64,000 bases of DNA from Diploptera punctata (GCA_030220185.1 JASPKZ010007797.1:1966001-2030000); one strand, 5' to 3'. Shown: positions 9,776-19,756, numbered from the stretch's first letter. A program made the numbers and translations. Notes: generated by a model from the sequence alone, not told the origin.

Positions 9776-9856
9776 TAATTTTTACCCTATGTCAATATTT
9801 TTCTTTCATATAGGCTTATCCTAATTTCGCCTGGCGATTCAACAGCCGCTTGAATT

Positions 9857-9897
9857 TTAGAATAAGAATAAAAAGAAGAAGAAGAAATAAGAAGAGT
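9857..9897 (+). repeat. Purine-rich GAA tract
   Basis: An AAGAAGAAGAAGAAATAAGAA type tract. No LINE can be recognised directly upstream. Confidence 0.6.
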
Positions 9898-10159
9898 ATA
9901 CAAATTTAGCCTATTCTAGGTTTAAAGAGAGCGTGATATAGAGACATAAAAATTGATTATTGTAGTAGGCTAGTCTTAGGCCTAGGCCTACTGAATAATT
10001 TTTATCCTTATATTTTAATAGCTTGCAGAATTTATTTACAAAATTTGATAACTCCGATTTACTTAATATTCATCACTAATTTAAAATATTAAAAATATCT
10101 ATTATGAATTTTTATAATTAAATTTCTTGATCAGTTAAACATTTTTAATATTAAGTATC

Positions 10160-10194
10160 CGCCATTTTGTTTTAGCGTGCGCCATGCTGTGATT
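10160..10194 (+). promoter_or_regulatory. Probable promoter/5' UTR edge of the stathmin-like gene
   Basis: CGCCATTTTGT at 10160-10170 resembles a YY1/Pho-type core often found at insect start sites, about 30 bases before the ATG. GC content rises sharply here. No TATA box is evident. Confidence 0.3.
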
Positions 10195-10378
10195 ATGGGT
10201 TGCGGGTCGTCTAAGCGGACGGCGGTAATGCCGGTAGGAGAATCTGAAGTTAAGGACGGTACCGGTGGTGGCCTCGCTCGGCGTACATCTGAACTACCAC
10301 CGATAGAATGCGACGATCCACCGGCGGAACAATTGAGAGAAGATAGTGTCAATTCTGCCAAATATAGTGGACCACGTG
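10195..10378 (+). CDS. Coding exon 1 of the stathmin-like gene
   Basis: 61 codons plus one base. It ends CACGTG with donor GTAATT, leaving phase 1. The exon is GC-rich compared with its surroundings. It encodes the lipid-anchor start and a Gly/Pro/acidic linker. Confidence 0.75.
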
Positions 10379-13300
10379 GTAATTATGTCATTTATATTAT
10401 AAAATTACAATTAAAATGTATTTTCTCTTTTCACTTATTTCTAAATTACGCAACTTATGTTGTTAGAGTTACATGTTCTATTATTTATTATGGAGACTCC
10501 TGTGATTCCAACTTCTCTAAAAAAAATGGTTGAACTATAAAAATATTATTCTTACATTTATATTATATGGACTCTTACTTTAAGGGAGGAGAATAAAGTT
10601 CTTAGGAAAATCTATGGACTAAATATAGAAGAACAGACAGTTGAATGGAGAAGTCTACATAAGTAAGGTACATGATCTTTATGGGAAACCAGAAGTAATA
10701 AGAAACAGTTAAGTCTCATAGACTGTGATGGTCAGGAGATGTGGCATGGATGGAGAATGAAAGGGTGATATGAAAAACTTCTTGTAGGAAAACCAGAGGG
10801 AAAGTTTCCAGTAGGTGGGTCAAGAATGAGGTGGGAGAATAAGATTAGTCATTATTTGAGGGAAGTGAATTATAAGGGGAATAATTGGAAAACGTTAGTT
10901 CAGGATAGGGATGTATGGAAAACCAAGATCTCCAGGTTTTATAGTGCCAATGAATTATATCTATAGTTTATGTTGTTGGAATAAACAATTTTTGAAACCA
11001 AAGGAGACACTGCTTATTTAATATTTCTGCACTTACTATAACTTGCGCGCGTTTTATTTGTGGTATTCGCAAATTTGACCATGTTACACCGTCCCTGGAA
11101 CAATTATCGTGGCTTCGTCTAAGAGATCGTAGAACTGTCCATTCCCTATCCCTTCTCTATAAATTCCTTCACACATCATCGCCTAATTATTTATCACGCC
11201 GCTTCATCAGACTATCTGACACACATAATCTTGATACTTGATCCCATCAGCACATTGTCCTTTATATCCCTCCTCATTACACTGTATATTATTCATTATC
11301 TTTTACTGTCTCACTTACCAAAACATGGAATTCCCTTCCGCCCTATGTCAGAGACTGTCAAACTATAACAACATCTTTCAAAAATAAATTAAAGAATTAT
11401 TTAATAACAAACTAACTTATACACCTCACTGATAGTATTCTTTTAACAATTAATAAATTTAATTATCTATGAAAATAATATTAAGATTAACAAATATTTT
11501 CTTTTGTTTTGTTTTAAATATTGTACAAACGTAAAACTAGTTTTCTATATCTCATTATTTTTCTTTGTTTTTTATAAACATTAGACAGGGACAATTTAAT
11601 ATGTCTTGCTTGTATACACTTTATTATTAGTTTTAGTCTTAATTTTAACTAACATTAACTGGTTGCATTATAGATCGTAATATAATAGATATTATCTTTT
11701 TGATCAAATTTTTATTTAGTATTTAATATTAGAGCTAATTGTGATTGTTATATTCTGAAGTAATATATGTTTGTCCTGGTGAGTGGAAGAGAAGGCCACA
11801 TGGCCTTAATTCCACCAGGCTAAATAAATATAATCTATAATAGTCTTTACCAATTGTTTAGGTGCCTATAAGCACTTTTAAAATTTAATTTTCTCAGATA
11901 TAAAATTCAGCTTACTGAGAATCAAGATAGATGAAGTTATTCTTACCTATGTTTAAATTGTATCTGTAATTCCTAATTCAGCCTAAAGCTATGTTAGAAG
12001 CCTTTAACAACTTGGAAAATGCAGCTTAGAACATGAACTTATGTATAAATGAAATGAAAACAAAATATATGTTGTTGACACAAAATAATTATGTAAATAG
12101 ACTTACATATTAATATTTTTTGGTTTATATCATAAATTAGTTATGAGAAATAACATTATGAGGTTTTCAAGTTAATAACTAATAAAAAGTGAGTCGTATC
12201 TCATCTCATACTTCATGTTCTTCAAGCATGGTATTATCGCCTCACTATGATGCTTAACAAGCGGCTTGCTTTGTTTCACCACAGCTGTTATATGTTATTA
12301 AAATACAAAGATCCCGAGTATTGCTACTACCATGATGTTGTCACATTGCTATTCTCCCCTCAGTTTCAATTAAAACTCGGAACGTGGAGCACTCGATCCA
12401 GTTATAAAATTGTATACCGTAATTAATTACCCTGGGGTCGACTCAGCCTCTAATGGAAATGAGTACCAGATGCCTGTTCTGGGGGTAAAGGCGGCTGTCA
12501 CGCAGGGCTGACAACCCGGCTGACATAAAGTGCCGATTGTCTAGAAAAAGTGGGAGCCTTAACCTCCTACTACCCCAAGGGCCTCCTGAGGCCTGTTGTG
12601 GGATCACTTTACTTTACTTTAATTAATTGTTATAATTTCAGTAATTTATTGTGATATGTAGCACAAATAATAGCACAACATATCTATATATTATGTTTGT
12701 TAATATATAAGTGATTTCAACAAAATGGATAATGTGACACAAAAGGAAGAACCTCTTAATTGTTCAAGGAACAATAAATTACACTCACACACTTGCATTT
12801 TCTCTCAAAATTTCCCTCATTTGTCATTAGCTGTCCATTTTCGTTATATAATATATTTCTATGTGTGACCATATATTTAGTTTTATTGATGTTTACTTCC
12901 AATTCCAATTTCTTAGTGTTACTCAATAGTGTGTGCGTGTTGCCTTTAGTATCTCCTCATTATCGCCCAATAGTAACTACATCATCAGCATAAACTAACA
13001 GCTTATTAATACTATTGAGGCCTTCTTCATCCTCTAAAGATTTGATGGCACGCTCTAGTTCAAAATTAAATAGTAGAGGAGATAATGAATCTCCTTGCTT
13101 CAACCCATTGTAGATTTCAAAAGTATCTGAAAACAGTTTGCCTACACGCACCCTACTCTTTGTGCCATTTAGACATATTCGTATATTAAGTTATGTATGA
13201 GGTGAGTGAAATAATAAAAAATAAACAATATTCGTATATGTCTAACTAATTTTTTAGGAATTCCGAACTCCAGCAGGATACCATTTAATTGATATTTTCC

Positions 13301-16300
13301 TCACTTTATACTCGCCATGAATTTATAATAAATGATTAATAGTTATTTTTGTATGTATGTTTGTACAGCACAACCGCTAGCATTTGAAGTTCCAGTATCA
13401 GAAGAAAGCATAATAAGGAAACATCCACCCAAGCGCTTTCAGAGGTTGGAGGACCAGCAAGTCACATTGTCTCATGAACTGTTGGACGAAAAACAAGAAG
13501 AAGCCAAACAGCGTAGATTTCAGGTAATAATGATAATTATTCCATGCTGCAGCAGTCCTAAGAAATGGATGTTCATCTAGCCAGTACAGGGATGGCATGT
13601 GGTCAGCAGGTCAAGTTCCTCCAGCCGTTACAGCTGGTTTCCTTTCTAGACCAGGGGTCACCAATTACATTTCATGGAGGTCCATTTTCAAATTAGTAAA
13701 TTAATTGAGGTCCGGAACCACAGTTGATTAAACATACAAAGCTTTTATGAAGTACTGTAATTAAAATAATAAGGAAATTATTTATATTATGTTATGGGTA
13801 TGAATTGCACAAATTAAACAAAACACATGGTAAATACTAAAAGGATACAGCACAGTAGTACACAGTTATTAATTCTAATAATTATTATTAAAAAGTGTAC
13901 AGAAGGGCATTTATCTTTCAATAAGTTTTGCTTAGATTAAATAACTAATCTTTTGCACATTTGTGCACATTTACTTTTATTCATTAATGCATTTATGATA
14001 AATTTAACATATGTTCAGAGTAATATTTAAATATCTAACTTCACAGATTTCATATTTTTCACGATAACAGGTTTCAAATGGAATCCCATTCATCTTCAGT
14101 CAAATCTCCGACCATAAGCAGTACTGCCAATCGAGCCAACAATAATACTATCATTACAGGAAATTTAGTACAACTGGTTGTATTCGATGTTTAAACTGTT
14201 TAAAAAATTTGTATTAATTCAATATTTAACGGGTCTGGTTCCAGACTGCGGTCCACCAATTGGTGACCCCTGTTCTAGAATATCTATTTATTGTCTTCTT
14301 ATTCTTTTACTAAGCTCATGGCCTGTTTATTGTCAAACAGGAGATGATTCATTAGAAGATGTCAATCCTTCTTTCCTTTTTTTTTTTTTTTTTTGGTCTA
14401 CTGATGACATCTCTTTTGCCTCTTGAATATAAATCTCAAACTGTTCTACTTAGCTATTTTTTTATTGGCTCTAGTCCACCACTGTGGTCTCAGAATAACA
14501 TTGCTGCCTCATATGTAGTGAGCCCAGGTTCTATCCCTGATTGGGACAAGTTTCCTGAGTTTTTTTTGAGGTTTTTCCTCACCTGTAAGACAAATATCAA
14601 AAGATTTTAAGGCCCAAATGGTCCTCGAAGATCTGGCCATCATAATCATCATTATCATATTCATGTGTGTGTGTGTGTGTGTGAATGGCGTGTTTAATCT
14701 TAATGTTGTGTTGTCTTGGAGGAGGTCCCGACACTGAGCTGATCCTTCATATGGAGAGGCCATCCATGTCCTTGTGTGGTGAATTAGTATATGTGTGATC
14801 CATGATTAAAATCCCTTTTGTGTCACTCTATACCCCGCGTGGCATGTGACACGTAGAAGTATGCATAAGGTTAGAGGTTAAATTGCATTAATATAATTAT
14901 TGGTTCTATCTATAAGAGCATTCCACTCTCTTTTTTATAACTAACTAACTCACTTGCACTATCAAACCCATAGGCTCATGGCTGCACAGACATAAGCTCT
15001 CCATACATCCCTATCCTGAGCTAATGTTTTCCAATCATCCTCTGTATAATCTACTTCCCTCAAATCATAGTTAATGTAATTCTCCGACCTGATTTTTGGT
15101 CTACCAACTGGGCATTTTCCATATGGTTTTCCTACAAGAAGCTTCCATGCATATAATTTATTCTCCATTTGTGCCACATGTCCTGCCCATTGCAGTCTAT
15201 GAGATGTAACTGTTCTTATTGTATCTGGCTTCCTATAAAGGCCATGTGGTTCACTGTTAAGTAGTCTTCTCCATTCACCTGTCTTCATCTCTCTTTGTGC
15301 AAACATTTTGCTAAGAACTTTATTCTCAAATACTCATAATATCCTTGACACTCTCTTCTTTTTATAGATATTATAAACTTTTTGACATCCATTGTATTAC
15401 ATTGTTTTTTTCACATCTTTGTATCTCATTTTGTCTAATCTGTCTTATTTAATGGATTACACGCTGATGTACAGAGTCAGAGGTCCATGGTTCAATTCCC
15501 ATTTCAAGCATTAATTTGTCTTTTCAAAAAATAAATCCTTGACACTTGCTCTCCAATACAAACACTTTAAACTTTCTGATATAACTATTGTGAATCTCGA
15601 GTAATAACATTTATAATACATAGGCCCATTTATTGTATGTATATTTCTATTTCAGATCTTATCTCAGAGAGTGCAGTCAGCCAAAAGGACTAGAAGACGA
15701 TTTTTAAATAATGAAGATGAAAATAATCATGTGAGTTTGTATTCTGGATTCAGAATGTACTATTTTAATTGAACTGTATGTATGATGACTGTTCAATAAG
15801 TCTAGTCTATTTCCCTACATCCCCACATAGTACAGAGTTGCTCCCTTATCGGGAGTTACTTAATCAAGCTAATTTACCATATTTTACAGACTATAAGATG
15901 CACTTTTTTCTTCGAAAAATTGCCTTCAAAATTCAAGTGTGTCTTATACTTAAAATTAATATAAAAATGTTCCGTGTTTGATTTAAAATTCCCGCCAGCC
16001 TTAAAAATGACCTTATATTCAATGCTGTGGGGAACCTATCTCTATCTGGCAACATTGGATTCAACTGGCAACAGCAGTGCACAGATGCGACAAACTTGAG
16101 TTGCAGGGATTCACAAATTTGCTAACACTGTCTCCCTCCCGCCCCGCCATCATAAACCCAGAACACTGTCTAGCCTATGATGTGTCATTGCAGTCTACGA
16201 TGCCAGTGAACTTGAACAAATGGATGAAACCTATCATGAATTCATGCCGAAGGGAGCTTTAAAACGACATACAATCAAACAAGTGTGTCAGTGGATAAAA

Positions 16301-17753
16301 CAGTCGTGGTCTAGAGTGAGAAAAGACATAATTGTTAAATCTTCCAAGAAGTGCAGTGTAAGTAACACTCTCGATGGCAGAGAAGACCATCTTATATATG
16401 AAGAGGACAATGATGACGAGGAAGAGTAAGAAGAAGAAGAAAGTTCAGATGACATTGTTCAGGGATTTTAAAGATCAGAATTATTTTATTAATTAAATAA
16501 AAATAAAAGTAGTTTTATTTGATTTTCATATTTATTATATAATTCAGTGACAGCTGTTTCGGTACACTGTACCTTCTTCAGACATGTTAACAAATTAATT
16601 TTTTTAGTCTGGCTTTGCAATCAAATAATAAAAATGTTTTTTTTTAAATTGCTTAAAAATTATGGTGCGTCTTATAGTTCATAAATTACGGTAGTTTTGC
16701 TCATTTCCTCACAGATGTTAGTGAGTGACATATGGTCAGTACATCACCTCAAAGAGACATCTAAAGTATTAGAATTACAAAATTATTTACCTTGTAGGTC
16801 TGACTCCTCAACCTGTAAAAATTTTAATTTATTTTAGGCCTTTATAGCCCCATCATCAGCAGGCTTACCTACTTCTTTCAGAGTCAGTGACAACAGACCT
16901 ACTTTCTGCATGACTCTGACTCTCGTCCACGAAATTCAAAAGTCAGCCCAACAAGGTGTCACAATACTTGTCTTGTAAGCTCATGTTTCCCTTAACAGAG
17001 ATTTAGGTACTCTTCCCCTACAGGGAAGAATTTAAACCATACCAATTTAGTTACACTTGTTTTCATATAGATGTCACTTGAGTGGTCCGTGGTCAGCCCA
17101 TGTTTCTCTTAACAGAGATTTAGGTGCTCTTCCTCTACAGGGAAGAATTTAAATCATACTAATTTAGTTACACTTGTTTTCATATAGATGTCACTTGAGT
17201 GGTCCGTGGTCAGCCCATGTTTCACTTAACAGAGATTTAGGTGCTCTTCCTCTACAGGGAAGAATTTAAATCATACTAATTTAGTTACACTTGTTTTCGT
17301 ATAGATGTCACTTGAGTGGTCCATGGTCAGCGTTCTGCCTCATACTGACATCTAAGAAACTAAGGTAGTACTAGAATGGGAAAATTCGGTAAATTTTGCT
17401 TAGATGCCTTTCATTCAGGCTTAAGATTCTTTTATGAGTCTGAAAATCTTCAGACTCGGGACCCACGGTTTAAAGTCCCTCCCGGAGGACTTGCTCCTTG
17501 GATTTTTCCATCCTAAAAAATCCATCGACCACGGCTGGGTTTGAACCCGTGACCCTCGGGACCAGAGGCAAGGGGCATATCCACTAGTCCACTGCGGCCG
17601 ATGTGTCAGAATACTACAAATAGCAAAATACTGTAAAAACATCAGGTTTATTAATTTTTCAGGTTCCTGGATATTTAAAGGCATTTCTTTTCATTTCAGG
17701 GTGACTACGAAATTGAAACAATGAACCACGAAAATTCAACTCTGGAGTTGTGA
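10195..17753 (+). CDS. Stathmin domain-containing protein 1-like gene, four coding exons
   Basis: Exons 10195-10378, 13369-13523, 15656-15730 and 17700-17753 join in frame through GT-AG introns of 2990, 2132 and 1969 bp to a 155-residue protein. Residues 1-6 are MGCGSS, a likely N-myristoylation and palmitoylation signal, so membrane attachment is expected. Residues 7-61 are low-complexity. Residues 66-92 include AFEVPVSEES and IRKHPPKRFQRLEDQQ. Residues 93-130 form a charged helix, ELLDEKQEEAKQRRFQIL then AKRTRRRFL. The order MGC start, PP-R-L linker, EEA--RR helix resembles vertebrate STMND1; family assignment is from memory of that protein. The helix is short for a complete tubulin-binding stathmin domain. 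ATG 10195 was preferred over an in-frame upstream GTG because it creates the MGC start. I saw no other host gene. Confidence 0.72.
10545..10985 (+). mobile_element. LINE family A, 3' end (intron 1)
   Basis: Frames across indels show WTLTLREE-like, ENKVLRKIYGLN, VEWRSLHK and GRSRMRWENKISHYLREVNY blocks. It ends TAGTGCCAATGAATTATA, a decayed version of the family's TAGTGCCAGTGAGTTAGTTA tail. It sits in the sense direction of the host gene. Confidence 0.8.
11035..11835 (+). mobile_element. CR1/L2-like LINE 3' end (intron 1)
   Basis: The frame at 11095-11410 reads LEQLSWLRLRDRRTVHSLS, then LLYKFLHTSSPNYLSRRF and SLTKTWNSLPPYVRDC, ending FKNKLKNYLITN. WLP-R-RR, FK--L and WN-LP-- are common at the C-terminus of CR1/L2-type RT proteins. 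The 3' end, GGCCACATGGCCTTAATTCC followed by TAAATAAATA, is typical of these insect LINEs. Confidence 0.7.
12145..12250 (-). mobile_element. PLE 3'-tail fragment (intron 1)
   Basis: On the minus strand it contains AACCTCATAATGTTATTTC, the tail motif found outside several PLE foldbacks, and a degraded GATGAGATACGACTCAC region. No coding part remains. Confidence 0.45.
12428..12620 (+). repeat. SINE family B, 5' truncated (intron 1)
   Basis: It starts at GGGGTCGACTCAGCCTCTA and includes CCGATTGTCTAGAAAAAGTG and TACCCCAAGGGCCTCC. The tRNA-like head is missing. Confidence 0.8.
12785..13195 (-). pseudogene. LINE family A, RT catalytic region (intron 1)
   Basis: The minus strand reads VGKLFSDTFEIYNGLKQGD, SLSPLLFNFELERAIKSLE and KLLVYADDV. 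It keeps an intact YADD, whereas the copy at 33625-34887 has YADY. It continues into the MVTHRNI-type and GQLMTNEGNFE segment. The NGLKQGD block is RT motif B. The copy is antisense to the host gene. Confidence 0.8.
13369..13523 (+). CDS. Coding exon 2 of the stathmin-like gene
   Basis: Acceptor TTTGTACAG precedes it and the first two bases CA complete the alanine codon left by exon 1. It ends TTTCAG with donor GTAATA, phase 0. It encodes the PP-R-L linker and the start of the charged helix. Confidence 0.75.
13565..13651 (-). repeat. SINE family C fragment (intron 2)
   Basis: GTTCATCTAGCCAGTACAGG and GGCATGTGGTCAGCAGGTC match the body of the other C copies. It is cut at 13651 by a hAT-type MITE. 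Confidence 0.65.
13652..14272. mobile_element. hAT-type MITE with 8-bp TSD (intron 2)
   Basis: The ends are CAGGGGTCACCAATTACATT and, inverted, CAGGGGTCACCAATTGGTGG. The flanking octamers TTCTAGAC (13644-13651) and TTCTAGAA (14273-14280) match at 7 of 8. No transposase is encoded in its 621 bp. Confidence 0.85.
14468..14770 (+). repeat. SINE family A (intron 2)
   Basis: It has TCCACCACTGTGGTCTCAGA, the TTTTTCCTCACCTGTAAGAC block and a (GT)n tract at about 14666-14684 where other copies have (ATC)n. Confidence 0.75.
14937..15400 (-). mobile_element. LINE family A, 3' end (intron 2)
   Basis: The minus strand is open for 114 codons: REMKTGEWRRLLNSEPHGLY, RTVTSHRLQWAGHVAQMEN and GKCPVGRPKIRSENYINYDL. 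It ends at TAACTAACTAACTCACTTGC (plus strand). Only the C-terminal domain is present. Confidence 0.85.
15440..15545 (+). repeat. SINE family G, tRNA-like (intron 2)
   Basis: TGGATTACACGCTGATGTAC, then B-box-like GGTTCAATTCCC, then ATTAATTTGTCTTTTCAAA, a variant of the family ending AATTTTTCTCTTCAAAT. Confidence 0.55.
15656..15730 (+). CDS. Coding exon 3 of the stathmin-like gene
   Basis: 25 codons between acceptor TATTTCAG and donor GTGAGT. It encodes ILSQRVQSAKRTRRRFL and an acidic end. It is too short to be noticed without its splice sites. Confidence 0.72.
15828..15876 (-). repeat. SINE family D fragment, left of pogo-like insert (intron 3)
   Basis: CTCCCTTATCGGGAGTTACT and AGCTAATTTA match family D. 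It continues at 16694 after the transposon. Confidence 0.65.
16205..16429 (+). pseudogene. pogo-type transposase C-terminal relic
   Basis: The frame reads LKRHTIKQVCQWIKQSWSRV, then IVKSSKKCSVSNTLDGRED and a long acidic end DNDDEEE. POGK/pogo-like transposases end with a CEWI--AW--V block, SFKKCCISNALDG and an acidic tail. The DDE core is deleted. Confidence 0.65.
16547..16583 (-). ncRNA. Hammerhead-like ribozyme motif, best stem set
   Basis: Minus strand: GT (stem I), CTGAAGA, A, GGTAC-AGT-GTACC (stem II), GAAA, then CAG-CTGT giving an ACAG/CUGU stem III, C (cleavage position), AC closing stem I. It departs from the canonical form by one extra base before stem II. It lies in the 3' part of the pogo-like element, probably as part of a PLE fragment at about 16510-16640. 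Confidence 0.5.
16694..16785 (-). repeat. SINE family D fragment, right of pogo-like insert (intron 3)
   Basis: GTTTTGCTCATTTCCTCACA and GTGAGTGACATATGGTCAGT match D copies near 4590 and 48320. Confidence 0.65.
16785..16895 (-). mobile_element. PLE 3'-end fragment of the PLE-1 subfamily (intron 3)
   Basis: On the minus strand: GCCTGCTGATGATGGGGC, where CTGATGA is a canonical ribozyme core word, and CAGGTTGAGGAGTCAGACC, matching the PLE-1 end GTTGAGGAGACGGACC. GAAA and stem II are degraded. Confidence 0.5.
16978..17328 (+). repeat. Three tandem 117-bp units (intron 3)
   Basis: CATGTTTC-CTTAACAGAG recurs at spacing 117, starting near 16982, 17099 and 17216, with almost identical intervening sequence. 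Each unit ends in GATGTCACTTGAGTGGTCC, related to the SINE D body, so this is an expanded internal part of a D copy. Confidence 0.85.
17329..17605 (-). repeat. SINE family D with tRNA-like head (intron 3)
   Basis: It has ATTTTGCTTAGATGCCTTTC and GGACTTGCTCCTTGGATTTT. The tRNA-like end, read on the minus strand, has B-box GGGTTCAAACCCA. It stops about 95 bases before exon 4. Confidence 0.75.
17700..17753 (+). CDS. Coding exon 4 of the stathmin-like gene
   Basis: Acceptor TTTTCATTTCAG, then 17 codons ending in TGA: a short acidic tail GDYEIETMNHENSTLEL. A possible AATAAA polyadenylation signal lies at 18038-18043. Confidence 0.65.
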   Translation, partial: GDYEIETMNHENSTLEL

Positions 17754-18500
17754 TATTTGAAGACTTTACAGACACTTACTTACAACTAGTCTCATTACGG
17801 TGTGTGTTTTTCTAAATTAAATTAACATTTTTTTAAATCCTAGGTTTTTTAAACATATTATTATTAATAATTTAAATTTAATGTGATATATTCATAAAAT
17901 TGGCCATTTGAGATGGAATTGGACATATTAATACAATGCCAAGCAATAGAAAGGTGAAACAAATCTTTAATTCGCTATCTCAAGGATCAGATCAAGAGGA
18001 ATATCTAGGAATGTATGATGTGATCTGAAAACAGTAAAATAAACAATTGGGAACAGCTTTCTGTAGAGAAAAATGTCAGGAGGAGGTGAAGATCATTACT
18101 GCACTGTAGTCCCATTGAAGAAGGTACTCATAAAATTTAGAAAGATGATCAGAATATAATGAAAATTACATTTGAAGAGAAAAAATTGTATCATAAATTA
18201 ATTACGGGAAATATCATTAAGAGGTTTTCAAGTTAATAACAAATAAATACATTCTTCATTTTTCATTACATAGCTGATGACACGTATCCGTTGCATACTT
18301 ATGATGTTTAAGTTGCAATGGAGCTGCATATACATGCAGCTTATGTGGGTATTGAATGCCCACGAGATTAAAAGAAAGAGAGATAGGAAAGACAGAAATG
18401 AACCCTTCAGCCTTGAATACTCTAATAATACCATAAGGGTCGAAGAAAACAAGAGTTAAGTAAGTGAGACTGGATAGGAAAGTGAAAAGAGGGATCTGGT
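17754..18500 (+). other. 3' UTR and flank of the stathmin-like gene
   Basis: AT-rich and without coding signal. A possible poly(A) signal is at 18038. At 18200-18235, AAATATCATTAAGAGGTTTTC on the plus strand is an inverted, mutated PLE tail motif, so mobile DNA begins again there. Confidence 0.4.
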
Positions 18501-18744
18501 ACTAGAAAAGGAAGAAATACCAGATTGGTCTATAACCCACCAAGCTGACCAGTGCTAATTGGTGGGTAACCCATCCCTTTGTTTCATATTGCATAAACAA
18601 TATGTTAACAGCTGCACCACAAGGAGGTAGGGATTGGACACTGGATTATTGTCCAGGTTGGTCCCTGTAAGCTTTCAATCTAGAAAGAATTAGAAGGTCT
18701 CCTCCCTGTTTAAAACAATAATCTTTTGCAGCCTTAAAAAAATA

Positions 18745-19092
18745 AATAAAACTCCATGGTACGACAGGCCTAGAAGGCTCTTATCCTACAAGCCAGCTGC
18801 TGGCCTTACATCTACATGTGTTAATCACAGAGGTAGATGTTCATCCTGCAAGTATAGAGGTAGCATGTGGTCAGCATGTTGGGTCCCCAGCCATTATAGC
18901 TGTTTTTCTCAATCTGGAGCTGCTACATATTGTAGCTACCCAAATTTCTCATGTTGTTGGGTGGGCACTGGTCCAATACTGGTCGAAATTCCATTACAAA
19001 ATTTCTTCCCCCATGGAGACTCAAAACAGCACAAGTCCTATAGCTCTGAACCAAGGCTTCTTGCCTTAACCACTCGGCTACGGCGCAGGACT
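18745..19092 (-). repeat. SINE family C, nearly full length
   Basis: It begins (3' end) at ACTCCATGGTACGACAGGCC and ends in the tRNA-like head read as GCCGTAGCCGAGTGGTTAAG on the minus strand. This copy shows the undisturbed CTCTGAACCAAGGCTTCTTG junction that is interrupted in the copy at 41875-42364. Confidence 0.85.
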
Positions 19093-19103
19093 ACAAATAA
19101 ATA

Positions 19104-19285
19104 ATGAATATTAAAATCTCACCTGATTCTCCATGATCTTCAAACATTGAACTGCAGTTTCTGGAGGCATCTCATCTTCAGCCATTTTTAAGTCGTAAAG
19201 ATGGCTGAAGATGGGAGGGATGCCTCCAGAAACTGCAATTCAATGCTTCAAGGTCACGGAGTATGCGGTGAGATTTTAAGACTAG
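19104..19285. repeat. Foldback, probable PLE terminus pair
   Basis: The left arm ATCTCACC...TTTCTGGAGGCATC is inverted on the right as GATGCCTCCAGAAACTGCA...GGTGAGAT. Both arms contain GGCTGAAGATG followed by CCTCCAGAAAC, a decayed version of the ribozyme-like motif. I could not define a target duplication. Confidence 0.5.
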
Positions 19286-19474
19286 TTATTTATTAGTTAT
19301 TAAGAAAAAATGATGCCTAAACACATTGAAAATTAAGCTTTATTTGCTATAAAAGTAGTGTTAAATTCCATTTAGCTTGAAAAGAAGCCGCCAGATGGTG
19401 TGTGGAATGAAGGTTCATTGACTTTGGTGCAAGGAGTTTGTATAAGAGAGAGAAAAAAATTGTTTAAATTGAGA

Positions 19475-19620
19475 TCCCTAAGTAGATCAGTGGCAGAGTG
19501 CAGGTGTCTAAAACCAACCAGAGATCTTGGATTCAAATCCCAGTTAAGGTGTAAATTTTTGTCTTCAAATATGATTTGTTTTTCACTGAGAAGTGATAAA
19601 TTTAAAATAAAACATCAAGA
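19475..19620 (+). repeat. SINE family G, tRNA-like
   Basis: AGATCAGTGGCAGAGTGCAG, then GATTCAAATCCCAGTTAAGG, then ATTTTTGTCTTCAAATATGA and CACTGAGAAGTGATAAA. Confidence 0.6.
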
Positions 19621-19756
19621 ATGTAATGAGTTGCCAGACGGAGAAGAAGCTGTTTAACAAATGTAATGTTGGTATATTGTAAGGGAGGGTAAAACCCATC
19701 TTTGAACTATCATGGAAGAAGGTGATCTGAAATGGAACAATTTTTGCTTATAAACT

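Larger units (their letters stand above)
15877..16691 (+). mobile_element. pogo-like transposon with TA TSD, deleted (intron 3)
   Basis: Inverted ends CCATATTTTACAGACTATAA and CCGTAATTTATGAACTATAA are both followed by a GA(T/C)GCAC word and flanked by TA (15875-15876, 16692-16693). A transposase C-terminal relic is at about 16205-16429. The element split a SINE D copy. It contains a hammerhead-like motif on the minus strand. Confidence 0.75.

Noticed and set aside
10131..10361. Minus-strand ORF over exon 1
   Set aside because: The shadow of GC-rich exon 1; splice sites and the MGC start support the plus strand.
16978..17328. CRISPR-like array
   Set aside because: The repeats are directly adjacent 117-bp units without unique spacers in an insect-type intron; it is a simple tandem repeat.
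18277..18459. 60-codon ORF with ATG-like start
   Set aside because: No domain, overlaps an antisense frame of similar length, and sits next to a PLE tail motif.
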